A DNA stretch of 57,678 nt from Massilia sp. (GCA_025359245.1 JANYGW010000101.1:1-57678); one strand, 5' to 3'; counted from the first letter of the stretch, positions 9,917 to 20,127 are shown. The notes: generated from the sequence alone by a model not told the origin. Numbers and translations are program-made.

Positions 9917-11014
9917 GGCGGCAAACAGCGACGGGCTGGCGATGTCGAGCAGCAGTTTCTTGACCGGTGCTGGCAGCGGCGCGCGCTCGATCTCGGCCAG
10001 GTTCCACCACACATGGCCGGCCGCCGTCGCGGCGCGTCCGGCCAGCGCCACCTTGAACGGGACGATGTGCAGGCGGTAGTGCGTGAACACGTGCACCAGC
10101 GGCAGCAGCGCCTGCATTTCCTCGACTTTGCCGAAGGCCTGCGCGGCCGCGCCCAGCGCCTTCTGGTCGATCTCGCCGCGCGCGCCATGGCCATCGACTT
10201 CCGGCAGCGACATCAGCCCGCCCCAGATGCCGCTGGGCGGACGCTGCTCGAGCAGCACTTGGCCGCGATCGAGCACCAGCAGCATGGCCGCCTGCTTTTC
10301 CGGTATCGTCTTTTTCGGTTTGCGCACCGGCAGTTCGGCGGTGCGCCCGTCGGCATGCGCGACGCAGCGATCCTGGAGCGGACAGCGCACGCAATCGGGC
10401 TTGCTGCGCGTGCACAGCGTCGCCCCCAGGTCCATCAGGCCCTGCGTGTACGACTCGATGCCGTGCTCGGGCAAGAGCGCATTGGCGCGCCGCCACAAGC
10501 CGTCTTCGACTGCCTTCACGCCGGGGAACTGGTCGATCCCGAACACCCGCGCGAACACGCGCTTGACGTTGCCGTCCAAAATGGCCGCGCGCGTGCCGTT
10601 CGAGAATGCCGAGATGGCCGCCGCCGTGGAGCGCCCGATGCCGGGGAGCTCGGCCAGCAGCGCCGGATCGGCCGGGAACACGCCGCCGTATTCGGCCACC
10701 ACGCGTTTGGCGCAGGCGTGCAGGTTGCGCGCCCGGGTGTAGTAGCCAAGCCCGCTCCACTGCGCCATGACGTCTTCTGAAGGTGCTGCGGCCAGGTCGT
10801 GCAAGGTCGGAAATCGTTCCAGGAAGCGCGCATAGTAGCCCAGCACCGCGGTGACCTGGGTCTGCTGCAGCATGATCTCGGACAGCCAGATGCGGTAGGC
10901 GTCGCGCGTATTTTGCCAGGGCAGCGCATGCCGCCCGTGCGTCTTCTGCCAGCTGATGACGGCGCTGGAAAACGCGGGGTCGGCCAGCTCGTCGAATTCG
11001 GTCAGCCGCTTCAC
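9911..11014 (-). CDS. mutY: A/G-specific adenine glycosylase MutY
   Basis: The 367-residue base-excision repair enzyme removes adenine mispaired with 8-oxoguanine. The N-terminal helix-hairpin-helix glycosylase domain has [12 protein letters not shown] with the catalytic Glu, then [12 protein letters not shown] and the catalytic Asp region ILDGNVKRV. The iron-sulfur loop is C-X6-C-X2-C-X5-C ([17 protein letters not shown]). A Nudix-like C-terminal domain recognises 8-oxoG. It starts with GTG 11014, overlapping the stop of the dynamin-like gene (GTGA), so translation is probably coupled. Confidence 0.96.
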   Translation of the reverse strand: MKRLTEFDELADPAFSSAVISWQKTHGRHALPWQNTRDAYRIWLSEIMLQQTQVTAVLGYYARFLERFPTLHDLAAAPSEDVMAQWSGLGYYTRARNLHACAKRVVAEYGGVFPADPALLAELPGIGRSTAAAISAFSNGTRAAILDGNVKRVFARVFGIDQFPGVKAVEDGLWRRANALLPEHGIESYTQGLMDLGATLCTRSKPDCVRCPLQDRCVAHADGRTAELPVRKPKKTIPEKQAAMLLVLDRGQVLLEQRPPSGIWGGLMSLPEVDGHGARGEIDQKALGAAAQAFGKVEEMQALLPLVHVFTHYRLHIVPFKVALAGRAATAAGHVWWNLAEIERAPLPAPVKKLLLDIASPSLFAAL

Positions 11015-12942
11015 GCGGCCACTGCCTCGCGCGGCCTGGCGCCGACGTTCATGGCGCTGGTGACGCCGCCGGCCAGCAGCGTCAGGCGCGCCTTGACCGT
11101 CTCGACCTCGTGCTGGCTGGTCTCGAATGAAGAAATCTTGGTCTCCAGGCTGTCGCTGGCGTCATGGATGCGCTGGATCGACGCGAGCCGGTGCTTGAGC
11201 TGGTCCTTGTGCTGGCGGATCTGCGCCTCGAGCGGCGACATGATCACCTTGAGCCAGGCTTCGACGTCGGCGTTGGCGGCGCGGAAGGTGCGCCGCACGC
11301 GCGAGGCGATCGAATCGAAGAAGCGTTCCATGATCGAACTGCGGCTGGTCATCAGCAAGGTGGTGGTGCCGAACTGCTTCGAATACACGTCCTCGATCTT
11401 GTCGAGTTCACGCCGGTATTTGTCGATCGAAAAAGCCATCGGCACCGCCAGCGTCAGGCCGTGTTCGGCCGCGAACTTGCGGTACATGATCTCCATCATT
11501 GCGCTGATCTCGGTGATCTTGCCGGCCGAGATGTCCAGGTTGGCGCGCGCCTGGTCGAAGAAATCCTTGACCGGTCCGCGCATGCCGGTGGCGAAGCGCG
11601 ACGCTTCCATCGCCTCGCGCACCTTCTCGATATCCTTTTGCACGATGTCCATGCCGAGCGTGGTGTACAACTCGGTCGACAGGCGCGCGAACACGGCGCG
11701 CGTGCCCTGCAGCTTGAACAGGCTGGCGTCGAATTCTTTCTTCTCCACTTCGACCCGCTTCATCATGTGCGAAATCACGCTCTTGTTCTTGCCGCGCAGG
11801 CTTTTCAGTTCCTGCAGCTGCTCGACGATGTCGCGCACGCGCGCCGCCAGCATGCCCTGCTGGGTCGCGACCAGCGCGTTGATGTCGTCGGCCAGCTGCT
11901 TGCGGATGATGTCCTGCTTGGCCGGGATCATTTCGTTGAACAGCGCCGCTTCGAGCGCGCCAAGGCGGCTCTTCTCGAGCAGCCCCATGTCGCCGTTGAT
12001 CTTGCCCACCAGCGCCTTCTGCGCCGATACCGGAAACACCTGGCGCGCGTCGACCGCCAGCATGTGGGCCACGCTCGCCTGCTGGCGCTCGATCTCGGAA
12101 TTGTTCTCCGCTTCCGACTTCAGTTCGTCCCACATCGCGTCGATCTTGTTGAGCACCACGATGCGTCCGGAGCCGGGCCCGATGTGGGTGCGCCAGACTT
12201 CGATGTCGCTCTTGGTCACGCCGGTCTCGGCGGCCAGGATGAACAGCACCGCGTGCGCGCTCGGGATCAGGTTCAGGGTCAGTTCAGGCTCGGTGCCGAT
12301 CGCGTTCAATCCAGGCGTATCGAGGATCACCAGGCCCTGCTTGAGCAGCGGATGGGGGAAGTTGATGATCGCATGGCGCCACAGCGAAATTTCGATCATG
12401 CCGGCGTCGTCCAGCGTGGCGGCGATGTCGGGGTCGGTCTCGTCGTACAGGCCGAAACGCTTGGCTTCGGCGATCGTGACGAACTTGGTCATGCTGACCT
12501 GCTTGAAGGTCTCGCTCATTTCGTCGCCGGCGTCGAGCGCCAGCGGCAGCATGGTCCAGGCCGACGGATCTTCGCGGTAGTCGCTGGTCGACATGTGCGA
12601 GGCGCGCGTTTCGATCGGCAGCAAACGGATGCAGGGCGGATAGGCGGCGTCATACATCAGCTCGGTCGGGCACATGGTGGTGCGTCCGGCCGCCGACGGC
12701 AGGATGCGCTGGCCGTAGTCGGCGAAAAACAGCGCGTTGATCAGTTCCGATTTGCCGCGCGAGAATTCAGCCACGAAGGCGACCGACAGCTTGTCGTCGG
12801 CCAGCCGGGCCAGCGCGCGCGCGATGCGTTGGCTGGTGGCGGCGTCGGTCAGCCCGGCTTGCGCGACCCAGCTGCGGTAGTTTTCGAGCGCCTTGACCAC
12901 TGCCTGGCGCCACACCGTGTACGTCTGAAAATCCTGAACCAT
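11011..12942 (-). CDS. Dynamin-family GTPase
   Basis: The frame is open up to 13134, but that part overlaps mutM. ATG 12942 (MVQDFQTYTVWR) gives 643 residues and is the likely start. The GTPase domain lies in the N-terminal half: G1 AEFSRGKSE (about 58-66), a G2-like Thr in GRTTMCPTEL, G3 DTPGLN and G4 NKID. A long helical stalk follows, with no obvious transmembrane hairpin. Bacterial dynamin-like proteins remodel or protect membranes. The gene sits between mutM and mutY on the same strand and overlaps mutY by four bases. Its link to oxidative DNA repair is unknown. Confidence 0.88.
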   Translation of the reverse strand: MVQDFQTYTVWRQAVVKALENYRSWVAQAGLTDAATSQRIARALARLADDKLSVAFVAEFSRGKSELINALFFADYGQRILPSAAGRTTMCPTELMYDAAYPPCIRLLPIETRASHMSTSDYREDPSAWTMLPLALDAGDEMSETFKQVSMTKFVTIAEAKRFGLYDETDPDIAATLDDAGMIEISLWRHAIINFPHPLLKQGLVILDTPGLNAIGTEPELTLNLIPSAHAVLFILAAETGVTKSDIEVWRTHIGPGSGRIVVLNKIDAMWDELKSEAENNSEIERQQASVAHMLAVDARQVFPVSAQKALVGKINGDMGLLEKSRLGALEAALFNEMIPAKQDIIRKQLADDINALVATQQGMLAARVRDIVEQLQELKSLRGKNKSVISHMMKRVEVEKKEFDASLFKLQGTRAVFARLSTELYTTLGMDIVQKDIEKVREAMEASRFATGMRGPVKDFFDQARANLDISAGKITEISAMMEIMYRKFAAEHGLTLAVPMAFSIDKYRRELDKIEDVYSKQFGTTTLLMTSRSSIMERFFDSIASRVRRTFRAANADVEAWLKVIMSPLEAQIRQHKDQLKHRLASIQRIHDASDSLETKISSFETSQHEVETVKARLTLLAGGVTSAMNVGARPREAVAA

Positions 12943-12994
12943 TATGCTCACATTGCCCTCGCGCGCCGGTCCATGTGCGGAACCGGCATTCTTG

Positions 12995-13828
12995 TCATTT
13001 TTGACAGATGACACAATAAAAAGTAGACCGCTGTCCCTGCTTGATCTGGCGTATTTCGGAACCACAGTTGCGGCAGGGCACTCCAGTACGATCATAGACG
13101 AAATATGTCTGTTGGAAATAGCCCGATTGGCCATTCACCGCAATAAAGTCACGCAAAGTGCTGCCTCCTTGCACAATCGCCTCGGCCAGGATCTCGCGGA
13201 TGGCCTGGGCCAGCTTGTCATAACGGCCACGCCCGATGCGCGCGGCCGCCGTTTTCGGGTTGATGCCGGCCCGAAACAGGCTCTCGCACGCATAAATATT
13301 GCCCACCCCGACCACCAGGTCGCCGGCCAGCAGCACCTGCTTGATCGGCGCACTGCGGCGCCGTGTCGCGCGGTACAGCAGGGCGCCGGAAAACCCGTCT
13401 TCGAGCGGCTCGACACCGAGGCCGCGCAGCAGCACATGCTGCGCCAGTTCGCCGTCGTCGGCCGCGTGCCACAGCACCGCGCCAAAGCGGCGCGGGTCGT
13501 GCAGGCGCAGCGCCTGCAAGCCATCCGCACCGCGCACGACGAGATCAAAATGATCATGTTTCCTGGCCGGCGTATCGGCTGGCAGCACCCGCAAATGGCC
13601 CGACATGCCGAGGTGGATGATCAAGGTGCCGTGCGCAAAACCGATCAGCAAGTACTTGCCGCGCCTGCCGGTATGCAAAATGGTCTTCCCTGCCAGCAGC
13701 GCCGACAAGCCGGGCGGGAACGGCCAGCGCAGGCCGTCGCGGCGCGTCAGCACGCGCTCGACGACGCGTCCTTCGATGTGCGGCGCGACACCGCGCCGGG
13801 TGACTTCCACTTCTGGCAATTCGGGCAT
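12995..13828 (-). CDS. mutM: Formamidopyrimidine-DNA glycosylase MutM (Fpg)
   Basis: The 277-residue enzyme starts MPELPEVEV. After Met removal, Pro2 is the Schiff-base nucleophile and Glu3 the general acid. It excises 8-oxoguanine and formamidopyrimidines and nicks the abasic site. Conserved features visible are [26 protein letters not shown] in the helix-two-turn-helix and a C-terminal zinc finger (CRNCGSEI...FYCVICQK). The length is typical. Together with mutY it covers two arms of the GO repair system in one operon. Confidence 0.97.
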   Translation of the reverse strand: MPELPEVEVTRRGVAPHIEGRVVERVLTRRDGLRWPFPPGLSALLAGKTILHTGRRGKYLLIGFAHGTLIIHLGMSGHLRVLPADTPARKHDHFDLVVRGADGLQALRLHDPRRFGAVLWHAADDGELAQHVLLRGLGVEPLEDGFSGALLYRATRRRSAPIKQVLLAGDLVVGVGNIYACESLFRAGINPKTAAARIGRGRYDKLAQAIREILAEAIVQGGSTLRDFIAVNGQSGYFQQTYFVYDRTGVPCRNCGSEIRQIKQGQRSTFYCVICQK

Positions 13829-13905
13829 TAAAAAGATCGGTTCGTGGTGAAAACGCGTACGGCTGGCGTAGAATTGAAGATACCTGCTGTCATCCGGGAA
13901 TTGCC

Positions 13906-15699
13906 TTGAAAAACGCTTTCGTCATTGTAACCCTGTCGGGCCTGTTATCGGCGTGCGCGCTGGCGCCCCTGGCGCCGGGCGATGCCATGGCGGCGCCCAT
14001 TGAAGCGATGCCGGCCGCGGCCGACGCGCCGGCGCCCGCCGCGCCCGACGAGGAATTCGGCAGCGAGGACGCCAACCTGCCCAAGGTGCCCTTGACCGGC
14101 GAGCTGTTGTACTCGCTGATGAAGGCCGAGCTGGAGTTTCAAAATGGCAGCTGGCACGGCCCCTACCTGACCATGCTGGGCCAGGCCCAGCGCACGCGCG
14201 ACCCGCGCCTGGCGCGGCGCGCCGCCGACATGGCCATGGCGGTCAAGCAGGAAGGCGAAGCGCTGGTGGCGGTGCGCCTGTGGCGCGAACTGGCGCCCGA
14301 TTCCGACGAGGCGGCGCAATACTTCCTGGCGCTGGCGCTCAACGCCGACGACCTGGGCGAAGCCGGGCGGATTCTTGAACAACGCCTGCGCGACGCCGGG
14401 CCGGCCGCGCGCGGCGTGGTCATGTTCCAAACCCAGCAATACCTGGCGCGCGCCGCCAACAAGGCCGGCGCCGAAGCGCTGCTCGACAAATTGATGGCGC
14501 CGTACGCGCAGACTTTCGAGGCCCGCGTGCTGCTGGCCCAGGGCGCGTTTGCGCGCGGCGAAACCGCGCTGGCCGAGACCCACGCGCGCGCTGCACTGGC
14601 ACTCAAGCCCGACTCCGAAATCGCGGTGCTGACGCTGGCCCAGGTCAGCACCGATCCGGACGCGGTCAGCGCGCTGCTGGCCAAATTCCTGGAAGCGAAT
14701 CCGAAAGCGCGCGAGGTGCGCTCGGCCCACGCGCGCGTGCTGGTGACCCAGAAACAGTACGCGCTGGCGCGCAAGCAGTTCGAAGCAATGCTGGCCGACC
14801 AACCCGACAACGCCGGCACGCTCAACGCGCTGGGCATCATGTCGATGCAGCTGAACGACAAGCTGGCCGCCGAACGCTATTTCGCCCGCTTCATCGAGGT
14901 GCTCGATCAGGATCCCGACGAGCAGCGCGACCCCGGCAAGGTCCTGTTGATCCTGGCGCAGCTGGCCGAGGAGCGCGGCGACCTGAAGGCGGCATCGCGC
15001 TGGCTGGGCCGGATCGGCGAGGATGATCCGTCCACCTTCTTTGCCGCCCAGCTCAAGCGCGGCCAGCTGATGGCGGGCGACGGCGACCTGGCCGGCGCGC
15101 GCATTTTCCTTGCGTCGCTCAAGACCGATGAGCCGGCGCAGCAGGCCCAGGTGCTGGTCACGCAGGCGCACTTGCTGCGCGAAGCCGGCAGCGGCGAGGC
15201 GGCGTACGCGCTCTTGGCCGACGGCGCCAAGCGCTTTCCGCTAAATCCAGACCTGTTGTACGACTACGCGCTGATGGCCGAAAAGACCGGCCGCATGGAA
15301 GTGATGGAAACGAGCTTGCGCGCCGTGATGGCGCAGGCGCCCGACAACCACCAGGCCTACAACGCGCTCGGTTATTCGCTGGCCGAACGCAACGTGCGCC
15401 TGCCCGAAGCGCTGGCGCTGATCGACAAGGCCTTGAAAATGGCGCCGGGCGACCCCTTCATCATGGACAGCATGGGCTGGGTCCAGTACCGGCTGGGCAA
15501 CCTCGATGAAGCCGAATCGAATTTGCGCCGCGCCTACGCCTTGCGCAGCGACGTTGACATCGCCGTGCACCTGGGCGAAGTGCTGTGGCACAAGGGCCAG
15601 AAGGCCGACGCCCAAAAATTGCTGCGCGAAGCGCGCGCCAAGGATCCGAAGAACGACGCGCTCAAGAGCACGCTCGCGCGCCTGCACCTGAGCCTGTAA
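13906..15699 (+). CDS. Tetratricopeptide-repeat lipoprotein
   Basis: The 597-residue protein begins at TTG 13906, preceded by a weak GGGA. The signal peptide ends LSAC, a lipobox, so it is probably an outer-membrane lipoprotein. An Ala/Pro-rich linker leads to a chain of tetratricopeptide repeats through to the C-terminus. The clearest are [33 protein letters not shown] and [16 protein letters not shown] lipoproteins of this arrangement usually precede lolB in beta-proteobacteria and are thought to scaffold envelope complexes. No enzymatic motif is visible. It is transcribed divergently from mutM across 77 bases. Confidence 0.85.
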   Translation: MKNAFVIVTLSGLLSACALAPLAPGDAMAAPIEAMPAAADAPAPAAPDEEFGSEDANLPKVPLTGELLYSLMKAELEFQNGSWHGPYLTMLGQAQRTRDPRLARRAADMAMAVKQEGEALVAVRLWRELAPDSDEAAQYFLALALNADDLGEAGRILEQRLRDAGPAARGVVMFQTQQYLARAANKAGAEALLDKLMAPYAQTFEARVLLAQGAFARGETALAETHARAALALKPDSEIAVLTLAQVSTDPDAVSALLAKFLEANPKAREVRSAHARVLVTQKQYALARKQFEAMLADQPDNAGTLNALGIMSMQLNDKLAAERYFARFIEVLDQDPDEQRDPGKVLLILAQLAEERGDLKAASRWLGRIGEDDPSTFFAAQLKRGQLMAGDGDLAGARIFLASLKTDEPAQQAQVLVTQAHLLREAGSGEAAYALLADGAKRFPLNPDLLYDYALMAEKTGRMEVMETSLRAVMAQAPDNHQAYNALGYSLAERNVRLPEALALIDKALKMAPGDPFIMDSMGWVQYRLGNLDEAESNLRRAYALRSDVDIAVHLGEVLWHKGQKADAQKLLREARAKDPKNDALKSTLARLHLSL

Positions 15700-15734
15700 C
15701 GTAGAAACGACGACACAGCAATCCCTTTGCCGTC

Positions 15735-15751
15735 GTTCGCGAGGACGAAGG
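15735..15751. repeat. Half-copy of the dispersed palindromic repeat
   Basis: The stretch TTCGCGAGGACGAAGG matches one arm of the longer repeats at 48663-48734 and 56201-56276. No matching second arm is present nearby, so this looks like a decayed or partial copy in the TPR-lolB spacer. Confidence 0.4.
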
Positions 15752-15780
15752 CGGCATGCGCCGCCGGCTGGCCGCTCCCC

Positions 15781-15786
15781 TATAAT
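15781..15786 (+). promoter_or_regulatory. Possible -10 box for lolB
   Basis: A perfect TATAAT lies 31 bases before the lolB start codon. No convincing -35 element is seen at 16-18 bases upstream, so this is only a candidate sigma-70 promoter. Confidence 0.35.
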
Positions 15787-15816
15787 TGCGTTTTTCAGCG
15801 CACCCGGACCCGCTCA

Positions 15817-16419
15817 ATGAACTTCCAACGCCTACTCCCCGCCCTGGCCACGGCCTGCGCCTGCGCACTGCTGTCTGCCTGCGCCACCACCGGCGTGCTG
15901 TCGCAGGCCCCGGTGGCCGCCTACCGCGACGCCATCGAGCTGTCCGGACACCTGCTGGTCAACTTCGAAAAAGACGGCAAGCCTGACACCATCTCGGTCA
16001 AGTTCACCTGGAGCCAGACCCCGGGCGCGGTCGACGCCAGCCTGCTGTCGCCGCTGGGCCAGACGGTGGCCATGATCAAGGTCACGCCGCAGGCCGCCAC
16101 CCTGACCCAGGGCGAGAAGGCGCCGCGCGTGGCGAAGGACATCGACACGCTGACCGCGCAGACGCTGGGCTGGCCGCTGCCGGTGTCGGGCATGCGCGAC
16201 TGGCTGCAAGGCTATGCGACTGGCGCCGGCGGCAAGCGCTTCGCCGCCTCGCCGGCCACCAACAGGGTGACCACGGCCGACGGCTGGAACCTGACCTTCG
16301 TCAGCTGGCAGGACGACCAGGCCGCGCAGCCGGTGCCCAAGCGCATCGATGCCGAGCGCGCCGCCAACGCCGCCGGCGGCGCGCTGGTGCTGCGCATCGT
16401 CCTCGACCGGCAGGGCTGA
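15817..16419 (+). CDS. lolB: Outer-membrane lipoprotein-insertion protein LolB
   Basis: LolB receives lipoproteins from LolA and inserts them into the outer membrane. The frame opens at 15727, but ATG 15817 gives a proper lipoprotein signal (MNFQRLLPALATACACALLSAC, lipobox LSAC). The product is 200 residues, the usual size. Family features visible include the AYRDAIELSGHLLVNF start of the beta-barrel, DASLLSPLGQTVA and the GWPLPVSGMRDWLQG segment. The gene sits two bases before ispE, the conserved beta-/gammaproteobacterial order. Confidence 0.94.
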   Translation: MNFQRLLPALATACACALLSACATTGVLSQAPVAAYRDAIELSGHLLVNFEKDGKPDTISVKFTWSQTPGAVDASLLSPLGQTVAMIKVTPQAATLTQGEKAPRVAKDIDTLTAQTLGWPLPVSGMRDWLQGYATGAGGKRFAASPATNRVTTADGWNLTFVSWQDDQAAQPVPKRIDAERAANAAGGALVLRIVLDRQG

Positions 16420-16421
16420 GC

Positions 16422-17324
16422 ATGGCGCGCTCCTCCCTGCACGGCTGTCCGGCCCCGGCCAAGCTGAACCTGTTCCTGCACGTGAACGGGCGCCGCGCGG
16501 ACGGCTACCATCTGCTGCAAACCGTGTTCCAGCTGCTCGACCACGGCGATGTGCTGCATTTCGACGTGCGCGCCGATGCGCGCATCCGGCGCAGCACCGA
16601 CGTGGCGGGCGTGCCCGAAGCGCAGGACCTGATCGTGCGCGCCTTGCTGCTGCTCCAGGCCGAGCACGCGCGCCGCCACGGCATGCAACCGGGCATGGAC
16701 ATCGCGATCGACAAACGCTTGCCGATGGGCGGCGGGCTGGGCGGCGGTTCGTCCGACGCGGCCACCGCGCTGATGGTGGCCAACGCCCTGTGGCACAGCG
16801 GCCTGTCACGCGAGGAATTGATGGCGCTGGCCTTGCCGCTGGGTGCGGACATTCCCTTCTTCATTTTCGGCGAGAACGCCTTTGCCGAAGGGGTGGGGGA
16901 GGCGCTGCAGCCGGTCGCCACGCCGGAATGTTGGTACGTGGTTATCGAACCCGGCGTTGCCGTGCCCACCGCGGCAATTTTTTGCGCCGAGCATTTGACA
17001 AGGGACACGAAACCCGTCAGAATAGCGGACTTTTCCAGGCACCTGATGAGTCGAACAGACTTGCGGGAGTTTGGCAAGAACGACTTGCAGGCTGTGGCCT
17101 CCGGTCTGTTCCCGCAGGTAGCACAAGCGGTTGAATGGCTGGGGCAGTACGGCGATGCCAGGATGACCGGCTCCGGAGCGTGCGTGTTTTGCGCGTTCTC
17201 CAGTCAGGGCGAAGCGGACACGGTGCTGGGCCAGATGCCAGCGGTCTGGAACGCCTGGAAAGCCCGCTCGCTGGCGCGCCATCCGCTGCAGGCGCTGTTG
17301 CAGGTTGACGGCGTTATAGTATAA
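16422..17324 (+). CDS. ispE: 4-diphosphocytidyl-2-C-methyl-D-erythritol kinase IspE
   Basis: The 300-residue GHMP-family kinase phosphorylates CDP-methylerythritol in the MEP isoprenoid pathway. Visible motifs are PAKLNLFLHV with ADGYHLL near the start, the ATP-binding PMGGGLGGGSSDAATAL, and the C-terminal MTGSGACVFCAF motif. It starts at ATG 16422, immediately after lolB. Confidence 0.97.
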   Translation: MARSSLHGCPAPAKLNLFLHVNGRRADGYHLLQTVFQLLDHGDVLHFDVRADARIRRSTDVAGVPEAQDLIVRALLLLQAEHARRHGMQPGMDIAIDKRLPMGGGLGGGSSDAATALMVANALWHSGLSREELMALALPLGADIPFFIFGENAFAEGVGEALQPVATPECWYVVIEPGVAVPTAAIFCAEHLTRDTKPVRIADFSRHLMSRTDLREFGKNDLQAVASGLFPQVAQAVEWLGQYGDARMTGSGACVFCAFSSQGEADTVLGQMPAVWNAWKARSLARHPLQALLQVDGVIV

Positions 17325-17327
17325 AAT

Positions 17328-17357
17328 TTGGCTTGGCGTTGGGTTTGACGATAAAAT
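17328..17357 (+). promoter_or_regulatory. Candidate sigma-70 promoter for tRNA-Gln
   Basis: TTGGCT (17328-17333) and TAAAAT (17352-17357) are separated by 18 bases, with the tRNA starting 33 bases after the -10. The match is moderate: four and five of six consensus bases. Confidence 0.4.
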
Positions 17358-17390
17358 GCGTCAGATGTGACGGCAAGCAGTCAGTTGCGT

Positions 17391-17467
17391 AGGGGAATCG
17401 CCAAGCTGGTTAAGGCACTGGATTTTGATTCCAGCATACCAAGGTTCGACTCCTTGTTCCCCTGCCA
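17391..17467 (+). tRNA. tRNA-Gln (anticodon UUG), with encoded CCA
   Basis: The acceptor arms AGGGGAA (17391-17397) and TTCCCCT (17457-17463) pair fully. The anticodon stem CTGGA/TCCAG closes a seven-base loop TTTTGAT whose centre is TTG, the glutamine anticodon. The T arm carries GGTTCGACTCC. A discriminator G and genomic CCA end the gene. The location between ispE and prs is conserved in beta-proteobacteria. Confidence 0.96.
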
Positions 17468-17524
17468 TTCGTTTAGCCTGATCTGTCGATGCGAAGTACG
17501 CGTCCAGCAGGCGGACTCGGTGGC

Positions 17525-17539
17525 CTCGCTCTCAGCGAG
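17525..17539 (+). terminator. Weak hairpin after tRNA-Gln
   Basis: CTCGCT and AGCGAG form a six-base stem with a three-base loop, followed by a short CCTTTTAG. It could end the tRNA transcript, but the U-run is poor. The rest of 17468-17622 shows no gene. Confidence 0.35.
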
Positions 17540-17622
17540 TCACCTTTTAGTACAAGCGGCACCCAGCCTGGTCTGGTGGCCGACATTCAAGAAATAATCA
17601 ACGCTTACCTCTTGGGACTCCC

Positions 17623-18573
17623 ATGGCTTACGAAAACCTGATGGTTTTTACCGGCAACGCTAATCCGGCGCTGGCAGAAGGAGTCGCAAAAAACCTCGGC
17701 ATTCCACTTGGCAAAGCAGTCGTGTCCAAGTTCTCGGATGGCGAAGTGATGGTCGAAATCAACGAAAACGTCCGCGGTAAAGACGTGTTCGTGCTGCAGT
17801 CGACTTGTGCTCCTACCAACGACAGCCTGATGGAAATCATCCTGATGGTCGACGCCCTCAAGCGCGCCTCGGCTGGCCGCATCACCGCCGCGATCCCGTA
17901 TTTCGGCTATGCCCGCCAGGACCGCCGTCCGCGTTCGGCGCGGGTGGCCATCTCGGCCAAGGTGGTGGCCAACATGCTGGAAAAAGCCGGCGTCGAACGG
18001 GTCCTGATCATGGACTTGCACGCCGACCAGATCCAGGGCTTCTTCGATATTCCGGTGGACAATATTTACGCGTCGCCGATCCTGCTGGGCGACCTGCAAA
18101 AGCGCAACTACGACGACCTGCTGGTCGTCTCGCCCGACGTCGGCGGCGTGGTGCGCGCACGCGCGCTGGCCAAGCGCCTCGGCTGCGACCTGGCCATCAT
18201 CGACAAACGGCGCCCGAAGGCGAACGTGTCGGAAGTGATGAACATCATTGGTGAAGTCGAAGGCCGCAACTGCGTGATCATGGATGACATGGTCGATACC
18301 GCCGGCACGCTGACCAAGGCAGCCGAAGTGCTCAAGGAGCGCGGCGCCAAGAAAGTGATTGCTTACTGTACCCACCCGGTCCTGTCGGGCCCGGCGATCG
18401 ACCGCATCGCGGCTTCGCCACTCGACGAGCTGGTGGTGTGCGACACCATCCCGCTGTCCGCGGCAGCCCTGGCATGCAGCAAGATCCGCCAGCTGACCTG
18501 CGCACCTTTGCTGGCCGAGACGTTCAAGCGGATCAGCAAGGGCGACTCGGTGATGTCGCTGTTTATCGATTAA
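17623..18573 (+). CDS. prs: Ribose-phosphate pyrophosphokinase
   Basis: The 316-residue enzyme makes PRPP from ribose 5-phosphate and ATP for purine, pyrimidine, histidine and NAD synthesis. Clear motifs are the flexible loop YARQDRR, the catalytic [17 protein letters not shown] region and the PRPP-binding [12 protein letters not shown] loop. The length and start [15 protein letters not shown] are standard. Confidence 0.98.
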   Translation: MAYENLMVFTGNANPALAEGVAKNLGIPLGKAVVSKFSDGEVMVEINENVRGKDVFVLQSTCAPTNDSLMEIILMVDALKRASAGRITAAIPYFGYARQDRRPRSARVAISAKVVANMLEKAGVERVLIMDLHADQIQGFFDIPVDNIYASPILLGDLQKRNYDDLLVVSPDVGGVVRARALAKRLGCDLAIIDKRRPKANVSEVMNIIGEVEGRNCVIMDDMVDTAGTLTKAAEVLKERGAKKVIAYCTHPVLSGPAIDRIAASPLDELVVCDTIPLSAAALACSKIRQLTCAPLLAETFKRISKGDSVMSLFID

Positions 18574-18603
18574 AAGGCTGTAGCCAGGCCGCCCTGAGGG
18601 CGG

Positions 18604-18686
18604 AAAAGCGGCGCGCCCCGAAACCGGGGTCAGACCCAGGTGTTTCACTTGAGGGCCTGACCCCGGTTTCGGGGTGCGTCGCTTTT
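18604..18686. repeat. Long inverted repeat with 30-base arms
   Basis: Arms 18604-18633 and 18657-18686 are reverse complements with two mismatches, separated by 23 bases. The core is CCGAAACCGGGGTCAG. Transcribed, it would form a very stable stem just after prs. It has no T-run typical of a terminator and looks like a dispersed palindromic element. Confidence 0.8.
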
Positions 18687-18736
18687 CTGTCCCGCAGGCA
18701 GACTTTTTTCCGGGCGTGGTGACACGGCCGTTTTCG

Positions 18737-18760
18737 AAAACCCCTGGTCGCGGGGGTTTT
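18737..18760 (+). terminator. Hairpin in the rplY leader
   Basis: AAAACCCC (18737-18744) pairs with GGGGTTTT (18753-18760) around an eight-base loop. It ends in four T residues. It may terminate prs transcription or act in the rplY leader, 43 bases before rplY. Confidence 0.45.
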
Positions 18761-18803
18761 CACACCGCAGGGCAATCAAGCCCTGCAATTTTTGGAGCAA
18801 CAC

Positions 18804-19445
18804 ATGAAAGTTATCGCATTCAATCGCACTTTGCAGGGGTCCGGAGCGAGCCGCCGCCTGCGTATTTCTGGCAAAACCCCAGGCATCATCTACGGTGGCG
18901 CCGAAGCCCCAGTGATGATCCAGCTGGACGGCAATGCCCTGTACCACGCGCTCAAAAAAGAAGCGTTCCACGGTTCCGTGCTGGAAATGGAAATCGACGG
19001 CACGACCCAGCCAGTGCTGCTGCGCGACTTCCAGATGCACGCATTTAAGCAATTGGTCCTGCACGCTGACTTCCAGCGCGTCGACGCCACCAGCAAGCTG
19101 CACAAGAAAATCGCCCTGCACTTCGCCAACGCCGACGTCTCGCCAGCAGTCAAACTGCACGGCGCGATCATCTCGCACGTGCTGGCCGAGCTGGAAGTAT
19201 CGTGCCTGGCAACCGACCTGCCTGAGTTCATCACCGTTGACCTGTCGACCATCGACGTCGGTCACTCGATCCACGTGAACGACCTGGTCCTGCCTAACGG
19301 CGTGACCGCGATCACCCACGGCCGCAACCAGACCGTCGCTACCGCTGCTGTGCCAGCTGGCCACGTTGCCGCTGACGCAACCGCAACCGCTGAAGCCGCT
19401 GCTGCTCCTGCCGCTGCTGCCAAGCCAGCCGGCAAAAAGAAGTAA
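18804..19445 (+). CDS. rplY: 50S ribosomal protein L25 (general stress protein Ctc form)
   Basis: The 213-residue long-form L25 binds 5S rRNA. ATG 18804 is preceded by GGAG at the right distance; an in-frame TTG at 18792 is less likely. The N-terminal 5S-binding domain shows [19 protein letters not shown] and [10 protein letters not shown]. The C-terminal beta domain is followed by an Ala-rich tail ending in Lys residues. A strong terminator follows. Confidence 0.97.
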   Translation: MKVIAFNRTLQGSGASRRLRISGKTPGIIYGGAEAPVMIQLDGNALYHALKKEAFHGSVLEMEIDGTTQPVLLRDFQMHAFKQLVLHADFQRVDATSKLHKKIALHFANADVSPAVKLHGAIISHVLAELEVSCLATDLPEFITVDLSTIDVGHSIHVNDLVLPNGVTAITHGRNQTVATAAVPAGHVAADATATAEAAAAPAAAAKPAGKKK

Positions 19446-19478
19446 TATCGAAGGCCGCGTTCGCGCGGCTGCCGGTCG

Positions 19479-19513
19479 AAAACCCGCTCGGCGCAAGCCC
19501 TGCGGGTTTTTTT
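19479..19513 (+). terminator. Rho-independent terminator after rplY
   Basis: AAAACCCGC (19479-19487) pairs with GCGGGTTTT (19502-19510), followed by further T residues up to 19513. It separates rplY from pth. Confidence 0.85.
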
Positions 19514-19533
19514 AACTTTACCGATAAGACACC

Positions 19534-20118
19534 ATGCCAATTCGCCTGATCGTCGGCCTGGGCAACCCCGGCCCCGAATACGAAGTGACCCGCCACAACG
19601 CCGGCTTCTGGCTGGTCGACAACCTGGCCAACAGCCTGCCCGGCTGCCGTTTGCAGCGCGAGTCGCGCTTTAACGCGCTGGTCGCCAAGACCGTCATCCA
19701 GGGCCAGGAAGTGTGGCTGCTCGAACCGCAAACCTTCATGAACCGCTCCGGCCAGTCGGTGGGCGGGCTGGCGCGCTTTTTCAAGATCAATCCCGATGAA
19801 GTGCTGGTCGTGCACGACGAGCTCGACCTGGCGCCCGGCATTGTCAAGATGAAGAAGGGCGGCTCGTCGGGCGGGCACAATGGTCTCAAGGATATTACCG
19901 CCGCGCTGGGCACCCAGGATTACTGGCGCTTGCGGCTCGGCATCGGCCATCCGCGCACCGCCGCTTCCCAACAGGCGGTGGCCGACTATGTGCTGCACCG
20001 CCCGCGCAAAGAAGAGCAGGTGCTGATCGAAGAAGCCATCGAAAAGAGTCTGCGCATCCTGCCGCTGGCGATCGAAGGCAAATTCGACATCGCCACCATG
20101 CAGCTCCACACAGTCTAG
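19534..20118 (+). CDS. pth: Peptidyl-tRNA hydrolase
   Basis: The 194-residue enzyme recycles peptidyl-tRNAs released during translation. It has the signature [19 protein letters not shown] with catalytic His21, the MNRSGQSVG motif and the VVHDELDL segment with the conserved Asp. [13 protein letters not shown] is also present. Length and gene order are typical. Confidence 0.97.
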   Translation: MPIRLIVGLGNPGPEYEVTRHNAGFWLVDNLANSLPGCRLQRESRFNALVAKTVIQGQEVWLLEPQTFMNRSGQSVGGLARFFKINPDEVLVVHDELDLAPGIVKMKKGGSSGGHNGLKDITAALGTQDYWRLRLGIGHPRTAASQQAVADYVLHRPRKEEQVLIEEAIEKSLRILPLAIEGKFDIATMQLHTV

Positions 20119-20127
20119 GAAAACCAA

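Noticed and set aside
7707..12580. Long frames opposite aroKB, dgt and the dynamin-like gene (7707-8837, 8471-9886, 10799-12580)
   Set aside because: Opposite strongly supported genes; composition typical of antisense frames in GC-rich DNA.
12943..13134. N-terminal extension of the dynamin-like protein into mutM
   Set aside because: The extra 64 residues overlap the mutM coding end and look unlike dynamin N-termini; ATG 12942 is a better start.
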